In this document: piece by piece, positions 34,536 to 41,586 of the stretch
How positions within the stretch are numbered: the stretch's first letter is position 1
How the letters are laid out: each line of letters starts with the position of its first letter
From: Pseudomonas sp. DY-1
GTDB lineage: Bacteria > Pseudomonadota > Gammaproteobacteria > Pseudomonadales > Pseudomonadaceae
Length of the DNA stretch: 64,000 nt
Direction of reading: 5' to 3'
Assembly (NCBI RefSeq): GCF_003626975.1
Contig: NZ_CP032616.1
Span: 3,658,001 to 3,722,000 of the forward strand
Notes under the pieces: model-generated
What the model was told of the DNA's origin: nothing
What the model saw: the letters and a program-made list of their open reading frames with translations, nothing else
Database searches by the model: none
Program-made: the position numbers and the translations under genes

Positions 34536-35675
34536 ATGAATGACCCTCTCTGGATCTGGCAGCAGCCCAACTGGCCGCACTTCAGTTGGCAAGCCAATGA
34601 GCTTGCCCCGCTGCTGCGCGCTTGCAGCCAAGCTCAGGGCCGCTTACTCGGGATGTTGGGCGCTGTAGGTAGTGACACCGAAGTGCAGAGCAGCCTGGAT
34701 GCCATGCTGCAGAACATCGTCACCTCATCAGCTATCGAGGGTGAGCAGCTGAATGTCGGCTCGGTGCGTTCATCACTGGCGCGGCGTCTGGGGCTGAACG
34801 AAGAAGGCCACACCACCTCACGCTCCGAAGGCCTGGCGGAACTGCTGCTCGATGCCACCCGCGCCTATCAGCAGCCGCTCGATCTGCAGCGGCTGTTCAC
34901 ATGGCATGGTTGGCTGTTCCCCAGCGATGACCACCAGCTGGCCCGCCCGCTACGCATCGGCATGCTGCGCGGCGAAGAGCCCATGCAGGTAGTTTCCGGC
35001 CGACTCGACCGCCCTACTGTGCATTTCGAGGCCCCACCACGCGCAGGGCTGGAGGGGCAGTTGGACGACCTCCTCGCCTGGTTCGAGAACAGCCGCAGCG
35101 ATGCAAGCCTCGACCCGTTTCTACGTGCCAGCATTGCGCACTTCTGGTTCGTCACCCTGCACCCCTTCGATGACGGCAACGGTCGCCTGACTCGCGCTAT
35201 CACCGACCTAGCACTGGCTCAAGGCGAGCAGCAAGCCATCCGCTTTTACGCCATGTCAGCGAGCATCCTCGACGACCGCGCAGGCTATTACCGTATCCTG
35301 GAAGCGAGCCAGAAGGGCACGCTGGATATCACCGCCTGGCTGCAATGGTTCCTCGCAACGCTGCTCAAGAGCCTGGAGCAGGCCCTTGCTCGTATCGACC
35401 GTGTACTGGTCAAGGCGCGCTTCTGGCAGGCTCACCGCGGCCAAGCCTTATCTACCGAGCAGATCAAAGTGCTTAACCGCCTGCTCGATGGCGGCGAATG
35501 GGGTTTCGAGAACGGCATCAGCGCCGCTCAATATCAGGCCGTGGCCAAGGTCTCGAAAGCCACCGCCACGCGCCATCTGAGTGATCTTGTTGAGAAGGGC
35601 TGCCTGGCGCGACTACCAGGCGGCGGGCGCAGCACGCGCTACCAGATACTGCACTCGGCAAGCGCTCAAGGCTGA
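34536..35675 (+). CDS. Fic family protein (AMPylator-type) with N-terminal inhibitory helix
   Basis: A 379-aa protein. The Fic active-site loop is complete, HPFDDGNGR at 209-217, so nucleotide transfer (usually AMP to a Ser/Thr/Tyr of a target) is expected. The inhibitory motif SSAIEG (64-69) precedes the Fic core, class II architecture, so the enzyme restrains itself. The N-terminus (WIWQQPNWPHFSWQANELAP) is the DUF4172 type, and the C-terminal 80 residues (AVAKVSKATATRHLSDLVEK) look like a winged helix. Such solo Fic proteins often regulate their own transcription; paired dyads lie upstream. First gene of the defence-like island. Confidence 0.9.
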   Translation: MNDPLWIWQQPNWPHFSWQANELAPLLRACSQAQGRLLGMLGAVGSDTEVQSSLDAMLQNIVTSSAIEGEQLNVGSVRSSLARRLGLNEEGHTTSRSEGLAELLLDATRAYQQPLDLQRLFTWHGWLFPSDDHQLARPLRIGMLRGEEPMQVVSGRLDRPTVHFEAPPRAGLEGQLDDLLAWFENSRSDASLDPFLRASIAHFWFVTLHPFDDGNGRLTRAITDLALAQGEQQAIRFYAMSASILDDRAGYYRILEASQKGTLDITAWLQWFLATLLKSLEQALARIDRVLVKARFWQAHRGQALSTEQIKVLNRLLDGGEWGFENGISAAQYQAVAKVSKATATRHLSDLVEKGCLARLPGGGRSTRYQILHSASAQG

Positions 35676-35780
35676 CCCCGCAGCGACAAAGCAGCACACC
35701 GGAAGCAACGCGATACTGTCGTGCCATTACGCCAAGTTTCGGTACTATCCGGTTAACTCAGGATTACCCAGGGACTGGAA

Positions 35781-36551
35781 ATGGACTTCACCCCCATCAT
35801 CGCGCAGGTCTGGGGCACGTTGGGTTGGTTCATCCCACTGATGCTGCTGATCGGCCTGCTCAAATCGCCTTGGGCCAAGGGTCATATTGGCGAACTCCTG
35901 GTGCGGCTATTCGCCCATTGGCAGCTGGACAAGCAGACCTACCGCCGCCTGCACAACGTCACCCTGAAAACGCCTGACGGCACCACGCAGATCGACCACG
36001 TTTTCCTCTCGCCCTACGGCCTCTTCGTGCTGGAAACGAAGAATATGAGCGGCTGGATCTTCGGCAGCGAGAGGCAGACACAGTGGACGCAGAAGCTCTA
36101 CAAGCACACCTTCAAATTCCAGAACCCACTGAGGCAGAACTACAAGCACCTCAAAGCCCTGGAAGCCACCCTTGGCGTTAACCCCGAGCACCTGCACTCG
36201 GTCATCACTTTTGTCGGCGGCAGCATCTTCAAAACTGAAATGCCAGCCAACGTGACCCAAGGCATCGGCTTTATCCGCCATATCAAGTCATTCGAGCAGC
36301 CTGTATTCAGCGAGGTTGAAGTCGAGGCCATGCTGCACGCCCTGCAAACTGGCCGCCGCGCGCCGACCCTCGCTACGCACCGCGAGCATGTACAAAACCT
36401 CAAGCGCCGTAGCGATCCGACAGCCGAACGGCAATGCCCGAAATGCGGCAGCGCGCTGCTGATTCGTACAGTGAAATCGGGGCCAAAGGCAGGACAGCAG
36501 TTCTGGGGATGTTCGGCTTTTCCCAAATGTCGAACCATGCAAAGCCTTTGA
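35781..36551 (+). CDS. NERD nuclease-domain protein with C4 zinc finger
   Basis: A 256-aa protein. An N-terminal membrane helix (TLGWFIPLMLLIGLL) is followed by a NERD domain: GHIGELLVRLF, the catalytic-type TTQIDHVFLSPYGLFVLETK (Asp, then Glu-x-Lys) and a NMSGWIFG segment. The C-terminus is a topoisomerase-type C4 zinc finger (CPKCGSALLI ... FWGCSAFPKCRTM). NERD proteins are predicted PD-(D/E)xK nucleases, common in defence islands. ATG 35781 follows AGGGA. Confidence 0.87.
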   Translation: MDFTPIIAQVWGTLGWFIPLMLLIGLLKSPWAKGHIGELLVRLFAHWQLDKQTYRRLHNVTLKTPDGTTQIDHVFLSPYGLFVLETKNMSGWIFGSERQTQWTQKLYKHTFKFQNPLRQNYKHLKALEATLGVNPEHLHSVITFVGGSIFKTEMPANVTQGIGFIRHIKSFEQPVFSEVEVEAMLHALQTGRRAPTLATHREHVQNLKRRSDPTAERQCPKCGSALLIRTVKSGPKAGQQFWGCSAFPKCRTMQSL

Positions 36552-36576
36552 GACAAAGTATCAGGAGAGTTCCTCA

Positions 36577-37098
36577 GTGATTCCCATAATCAAAAAAATA
36601 AAAAGCGCTATATACACCATTACATCTACGTTTGTCGGCTGCTGGGCCGGAACGCTGTATGCCATACAAGTTTCTCTCTCCAGCATGGATTCAGTAAAAA
36701 TTGAAAACCGCAAAGACCAACTATCAACAATCAGCTCAACGTTAAACAATATAGGAGATGTACTCTATCTGATTCCGATACTCCTACTAGCATCAGGAGC
36801 ATTACATATTGCTCATCTTCTTCTAATAAATAAAAGTCGCACGCTTGGCAACAAGAACAAAGCTCTCCACCTCAAAGATGAAAGACTAAGCTTTATTTCA
36901 TGGATCACATTCACACTAGCAGGGGCAGCACTATCTTCTTACTTTTCTGCAAGCTCAATCAACGTAGAGCTAATAAAACAAGCAGCCATGACAGGCATAT
37001 TTTTAATATGCGCCATCATTGCTGCCGTATTCACATTTGGACAGTATTTCGTTGACTTAGCCAGCGCTAAAAAACAAGCAACTGAACTTAGTAACTGA
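36577..37098 (+). CDS. AT-rich membrane protein, unknown function
   Basis: A 173-aa protein starting at GTG 36577 after AGGAG. Four hydrophobic segments are visible: TITSTFVGCWAGTLYAIQ, VLYLIPILLLASGALHIAHL, ISWITFTLAGAALSSYFSA and GIFLICAIIAAVFTFGQYFV. The DNA is strikingly AT-rich compared with the NERD and Mrr genes on each side, which points to separate acquisition. I recognise no family. It sits 34 bp before the Mrr gene and 25 bp after the NERD gene, so it may be part of the same defence unit. Confidence 0.7.
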   Translation: MIPIIKKIKSAIYTITSTFVGCWAGTLYAIQVSLSSMDSVKIENRKDQLSTISSTLNNIGDVLYLIPILLLASGALHIAHLLLINKSRTLGNKNKALHLKDERLSFISWITFTLAGAALSSYFSASSINVELIKQAAMTGIFLICAIIAAVFTFGQYFVDLASAKKQATELSN

Positions 37099-37132
37099 AT
37101 TACTTGTAGCCCTCCCTGCGCCTGGAGTCGCC

Positions 37133-38053
37133 ATGTCCGTCCCTACCTACGACCAGTTTATTGAGCCGGTCCTGCGCTACCTGGCCGCCACGCCCGAAGG
37201 GGCGGCAGCACGTGACGCCCATGAAGCCGCTGCCGATGCGCTGAACCTGTCGGAAGAACAGCGCCAAGAGTTGATTGCTAGCGGCCAGGCCACGTACAAG
37301 AACCGCGCTGGCTGGGCCCATGACCGCCTCAAGCGCGCCGGCCTATCCAGCAGCGCCAAGCGTGGGTATTGGAAGCTGACCGACGCAGGCATTACCTATG
37401 CCGCCCAGCACCCCGCCCCTCTTACTACGGATAGGGTCGAACAACTCGCCATCGGATTTATGGACGTGAAACTCAAGAGCCCGGCCGATGCCATCCCCCT
37501 CGATGGGCAAGAGCAGCCGGCACCGGCGCTCAGCTCAGCCACGGTTAGCCCCGACGACCGCCTGGAGCAGGCTCTACGTGAGCTACGTGAGGCAACAGCT
37601 GCTGACCTCCTGGATAACCTCCTGCAAGTCAGCCCTAACCGTTTTGAAGTCATCGTGCTGGATGTGCTGCATAGCCTTGGCTATGGCGCTAGCCGTAACG
37701 ATCTGCAGCGTGTTGGAGGCAGCGGTGATGGCGGTATCGACGGTGTGATCTCACTCGACAAGCTCGGCCTGGAGAAGGTCTACGTCCAAGCAAAACGCTG
37801 GCAGGGCACAGTTGGGAGACCCGAACTGCAAGCCTTCTATGGAGCTCTTGCAGGGCAGAAAGCTAAGCGCGGTGTGTTTATTACCACCTCAGGCTTCACG
37901 GCCCAGGCAATCGACTTTTCTCGTTCTGTGGAAGGCATGGTTTTGGTAGACGGCAATCGACTGGTCAACCTGATGATGGATCACGAGGTTGGCGTAACCT
38001 CACGCCTTCTTAAGCTGCCGAAGCTGGATAGCGACTACTTCGATGAAGAGTGA
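37133..38053 (+). CDS. Mrr-type restriction endonuclease
   Basis: A 306-aa protein. An N-terminal Mrr_N winged-helix domain (about 2-95) is followed by an Mrr catalytic domain: FEVIVLDVLHSLGYGAS, then GGSGDGGIDGVIS with Asp203 and VYVQAKRW with Gln219-x-Lys221, the PD-(D/E)xK variant D-QxK of the Mrr family. Such enzymes cleave DNA carrying modified bases and need no cognate methylase; no methyltransferase gene is present. GC content is near the chromosomal norm, unlike its neighbours on both sides. Confidence 0.9.
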   Translation: MSVPTYDQFIEPVLRYLAATPEGAAARDAHEAAADALNLSEEQRQELIASGQATYKNRAGWAHDRLKRAGLSSSAKRGYWKLTDAGITYAAQHPAPLTTDRVEQLAIGFMDVKLKSPADAIPLDGQEQPAPALSSATVSPDDRLEQALRELREATAADLLDNLLQVSPNRFEVIVLDVLHSLGYGASRNDLQRVGGSGDGGIDGVISLDKLGLEKVYVQAKRWQGTVGRPELQAFYGALAGQKAKRGVFITTSGFTAQAIDFSRSVEGMVLVDGNRLVNLMMDHEVGVTSRLLKLPKLDSDYFDEE

Positions 38054-38137
38054 TTTCTCGCCCCAAACACGCGCCCCTTCATAGTTATTTAAGTACAACA
38101 CTAGGCAAACAAATATAGCAACAGCTAAGGCCATCAC

Positions 38138-40255
38138 ATGATAAACCAAGGCGAATTACGCAGAATTTATAAACAGTATGGATTTGAAGAGGCGAAGTGC
38201 AGAGAGGAAGGAATCAATGTATTCACCATCCGATCAGGCCACTTCCATAACGCGGACATCGTCAAGCTGGGCGAAACCGGAGATGAGGAGAAAGTCTTCG
38301 AGGACTTTAAGAAGTCTGGCTATGCATGCAAAGTAAGAAAATATGAAAATACAGAAGCCGTAGAAAAAGAGCTATTCAAAGGATTCTTCTCTGTAGAGTC
38401 TACAAAATCACGCCTAGAGAAAGAATATGAAAGGCATGCCGAAGCAATCGCCAAAGCGCACTCAGACAGCGGAAGTTATTCATACATAAACTCAAAGTAC
38501 ACAATAAACGACGCAATCGGCGATAACGATGTAATATCAGAAATATATTCCAGGCTACACACAAAAAAGCCAATCCTATTCCTAGTCGAGGCTGCAGCAG
38601 GATTCGGAAAAACATGCACAGCCTTTGAATTGTTGAAAAAAATAATCACCCATACAAGCGATAAAGTTCCACTTTTCAGCGAACTATCTAGAAACAGGCA
38701 AGCTAAAATATTTCGATATGTGCTCCTGGACGAAATCGACAGAAGCTTTCCATTACTTAGCTCAACCTTAGTAAGGTCTGAAATTCAAAACGGCAATGTC
38801 CCAGTAATACTGGACGGCTTCGACGAGCTATTACATGACAGTAAAAATAAGGAAAAAGAAGGGTATATAAACACGGAACCAATGCTTGAAACGATTGGAG
38901 AGTTATTAGTCAAGTCAGCCAAGGTGATACTTACAACTCGTAGGACAGCAATTTTCGACGGGGATGAATTCCACAACTGGGTGGATTCTCATAACGAAGA
39001 CTTTGAAATCTACAGAATAAGAATCAATGAACCCACCATAAATGACTGGATACAAACAGAGCGTCTAGAAGAACTACAGAGACGCAACTTTCCGATTGAA
39101 AGACTAAACAACCCAGTACTACTATCATACATTCGCTGCATTAGCGAAGACGAGTTTACAGCATCCGTTGAAAGCCCCGACCTTATTGTGGACAGGTATT
39201 TCAGCTCCATGCTTGAGCGCGAGAGAAAGCGTCAGGACCTGCGGATTCTGCCAATAGATCAATACAAGATACTCAAACACATCGCAAAAGACATGATAAC
39301 TCTAGACTATACTTCAGAGTCTAGAGATTATATTTCAGAATTAATAGCCGAAGAATTCAGCACCTTATTAGATTCCGCACGAAAACAATATCCGGCAGAC
39401 GAAAGACCAACGCTAGACGAGTTAATAACTAAGCTCGCTGGCCATGCTCTTCTTGATCGTAGTGCAGAAGATGGCCAACGTATTGGTTTCGTCAATGAAT
39501 TTGTTCTCGGCAACTTTTGCGCTGAATTAATTACCGAAGACACAACTGGCGAGTGGATCGGTAGCAATCGTTTTGTAGAGCCATCTGTAGTCGCGACAAT
39601 GCCTAGATGTTTAGAACGACGTCTTTCCTTGTGGAGAGCATTACGCTTTATCCTAGAATTCAACTCAGATAGCGAAAAGCTCGCTTATACCATTGCCCTT
39701 ACAAATGAAGCACGAATAGACCTATCAGGCGGAGCCATCGAAAACATTGAAATCAGCAAAGTCGAACTTGGAAAAGAAAATATTGTGCATGATTTCTTGT
39801 TTATTGGAACCACATTCAACAACACAGGTTTTTATCTAGATAAATTCAACAACGTTACATTTGTAAACTGCAAGTTCTACCAATGTACTATCGAGAACAG
39901 TAACTTCCAAAATATCCATACGCTTGGTTGCCTCAGCGACTCCGACAGCTTTCTCCTAGAGCTATCCAACACAGAAGAAAATCAGAAAAAACAAGAAACT
40001 GATATTCCAGAGGAGATAGCAGCGGAGATTTATGTGCTTGAGAAATTCTGGCCCAAAGGACGCCCCACTTTCAATAAACACCGTCCAATTAAGGGCATCT
40101 GCGCAAACAACAACTCATTCTCTCAAGTTCAGATTCTGAATGCCATTGCGTCATTAAAAAGAAAATCGATACTTATCGAGGGCGACAAGCTTAGCTTCCT
40201 AGAGCTAAACACACCCTACATCCCTGATGTGAAAAACATGTTGGGCAGGGTCTGA
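38138..40255 (+). CDS. NACHT-type STAND NTPase
   Basis: 705 aa in AT-rich DNA. An N-terminal region of about 85 residues of unknown fold (NVFTIRSGHFHNADIVKL ... YACKVRKY) is followed by the NTPase: Walker A EAAAGFGKTCTA (about 151-162), Walker B VILDGFDELL (223-232) with the NACHT-style Asp-Gly-x-Asp-Glu, and VILTTRR (264-270). A winged-helix-like FVNEFVLGNFCAEL follows at 451-464. Residues about 525-597 look like pentapeptide-type repeats (NNVTFVNCKFYQCTIENSNF) and may be the sensor. Bacterial NACHT proteins are known anti-phage sensors. The stop is one base before the start of a RelA/SpoT-like gene, the presumed effector. Confidence 0.86.
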   Translation: MINQGELRRIYKQYGFEEAKCREEGINVFTIRSGHFHNADIVKLGETGDEEKVFEDFKKSGYACKVRKYENTEAVEKELFKGFFSVESTKSRLEKEYERHAEAIAKAHSDSGSYSYINSKYTINDAIGDNDVISEIYSRLHTKKPILFLVEAAAGFGKTCTAFELLKKIITHTSDKVPLFSELSRNRQAKIFRYVLLDEIDRSFPLLSSTLVRSEIQNGNVPVILDGFDELLHDSKNKEKEGYINTEPMLETIGELLVKSAKVILTTRRTAIFDGDEFHNWVDSHNEDFEIYRIRINEPTINDWIQTERLEELQRRNFPIERLNNPVLLSYIRCISEDEFTASVESPDLIVDRYFSSMLERERKRQDLRILPIDQYKILKHIAKDMITLDYTSESRDYISELIAEEFSTLLDSARKQYPADERPTLDELITKLAGHALLDRSAEDGQRIGFVNEFVLGNFCAELITEDTTGEWIGSNRFVEPSVVATMPRCLERRLSLWRALRFILEFNSDSEKLAYTIALTNEARIDLSGGAIENIEISKVELGKENIVHDFLFIGTTFNNTGFYLDKFNNVTFVNCKFYQCTIENSNFQNIHTLGCLSDSDSFLLELSNTEENQKKQETDIPEEIAAEIYVLEKFWPKGRPTFNKHRPIKGICANNNSFSQVQILNAIASLKRKSILIEGDKLSFLELNTPYIPDVKNMLGRV

Positions 40256-40256
40256 A

Positions 40257-41132
40257 ATGTATAACGCATCCGAACTACGCATAGCAAAACAGCTTCAGGA
40301 CATCGTAGAAGCCGAACTCTCTAAACTCGGACTACTGTGCAGAGTATTTTCTAGAGCAAAATCAGAGCATTCAATAAACGATAAAATCGCGCGATCTCCT
40401 GGAAAATACACCAACCCCGGAAAGAAAATACAGGACGCCTTTGGTTTACGTGTAGCCCTATATTTTCTTGATGACCAGCAAATTGCTATAGAAACACTGA
40501 AGAAAGTATTTACTTATGATGAAGCGTCCTCAACAATCGACAAGCCATCAGGAGAAATATTCTCTGCCACACGCTGCAATTTAATATTCAAACTACCTGA
40601 AGAACTATCTGCCTCTAGCAGTATTATTCGAGGCAATGACCTGATAGATGACACATTTGAACTTCAGATCAGGACAGTCTTATCTGAAGGATGGCACGAA
40701 GTCGATCACGATCTACGCTATAAATGTAAAGAGGACTGGGAAAGCCACTCCGATCTTGATCGGGCGCTGAATGGAATATATGCGAGCCTTGAAACAGCAG
40801 ACTGGAGCATGCTCAAACTTCTAGAAGACCTAGCATACCGTCATTATAAAGCCTCCGAATGGACTCAAATGCTAAGAGCAAAATTCAGGCTAAGATCTAA
40901 TGGAGTGTTAAGCGGCAACATTTGCTCCCTACTCAACGAAGAGCTGGAGATTGGCAAGAAACTATATAGAACAGACCGAAGAACTTTAATGCAAGAGCTT
41001 GCAAAAAGAAAAATCTCACTACCAATCAATCCCGATAACATAGTTTATCTATGTAATTTCTTATTTATCAATTCAGAAAAAATCAATAAAATAACTCCCC
41101 TGCCAATCCTAGACGCCCTTAATGAGCAGTAA
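40257..41132 (+). CDS. RelA/SpoT synthetase-fold protein, presumed effector of the NACHT gene
   Basis: A 291-aa protein with a RelA/SpoT nucleotidyltransferase domain and no HD hydrolase domain. Motifs seen: FSRAKSEHSINDKIARSPGK (Arg33/Lys35, ATP site), KIQDAFGLRVALYFLDD (Asp60, Mg), FELQIRTVLSEGWHEVDHDL (Glu135 Mg; W-x4-H). The Tyr-x-x-x-His G-loop that recognises GDP/GTP is not visible; SATRCNLIFKL takes its place. The remaining 130 residues are helical and unassigned. One base separates it from the NACHT stop, so translation is coupled. It could make alarmones or pyrophosphorylate tRNA as toxic small alarmone synthetases do; which one cannot be read from sequence. Confidence 0.85.
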   Translation: MYNASELRIAKQLQDIVEAELSKLGLLCRVFSRAKSEHSINDKIARSPGKYTNPGKKIQDAFGLRVALYFLDDQQIAIETLKKVFTYDEASSTIDKPSGEIFSATRCNLIFKLPEELSASSSIIRGNDLIDDTFELQIRTVLSEGWHEVDHDLRYKCKEDWESHSDLDRALNGIYASLETADWSMLKLLEDLAYRHYKASEWTQMLRAKFRLRSNGVLSGNICSLLNEELEIGKKLYRTDRRTLMQELAKRKISLPINPDNIVYLCNFLFINSEKINKITPLPILDALNEQ

Positions 41133-41430
41133 TAAATAAAACACCAAAAGGTTTCTTTACTTATTAGCAAGCAGGTCACAAGCTGATTCACCGTAACCTG
41201 CTACTAATAACGTCTGGGTTAACCCACGGCGGGTCATGAAAGGAGCCTTTGCCCTATGCAAGCTAAAATCTGATCGTTCCGCAGGGGAAAACAGTACACA
41301 GGCGGTACAGTGCCCAGCTTTTACAGATTTCGCTCAATTGCGCTTAACCCGCTCTAAAACGCCACTTTCAGCTAACTGTACCTGCGCGAAGCTACGCCCG
41401 ATTTCACTGGGCTTGCAGCGTTTCTAGGCA
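41133..41430. other. Gene-free distal end of the island
   Basis: 298 bases without a credible gene between the RelA-like gene and the tRNA fragment. GTACACAGGCGGTACAGT (about 41293-41310) and CTGTACCTG (about 41381) are related GTAC-containing elements that might be recombinase arm or core sites. No terminator with a clear T run follows the RelA-like gene. Confidence 0.45.
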
Positions 41431-41476
41431 ACTCATAATCCTTTGGTCCACGGTTCGAGTCCGTGTGGGCCCACCA
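41431..41476 (+). tRNA. 3' fragment of a CAT-anticodon tRNA (island attachment scar)
   Basis: The 46 bases contain the anticodon loop (ACTCATAATCC), variable loop, T-arm (CACGG, TTCGAGT, CCGTG) and 3' acceptor strand TGGGCCC-A-CCA of tRNA-Met or tRNA-Ile2 (both CAT). No D-arm or 5' acceptor lies upstream, so it is not a complete gene. This is the duplicated 3' segment left by a tRNA-targeting integrase; the intact tRNA and the integrase should lie at the other end, left of the window. Confidence 0.82.
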
Positions 41477-41480
41477 AATC

Positions 41481-41505
41481 AAAAGCCGCGCATTGCGCGG
41501 CTTTT
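41481..41505 (+). terminator. Rho-independent terminator of the tRNA locus
   Basis: AAAAGCCGCGCA (41481-41492) pairs with TGCGCGGCTTTT (41494-41505), a compact GC hairpin flanked by A and T runs, immediately after the tRNA CCA end. Also usable as a terminator for metE on the other strand. Confidence 0.82.
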
Positions 41506-41586
41506 GCGTTTCCGGGGCAGTAAAGGCTGCCGCAAGCAAAACGGGACGTCAGGCGTCCCGTACTGCCATTCCCATGCATATCCGGC

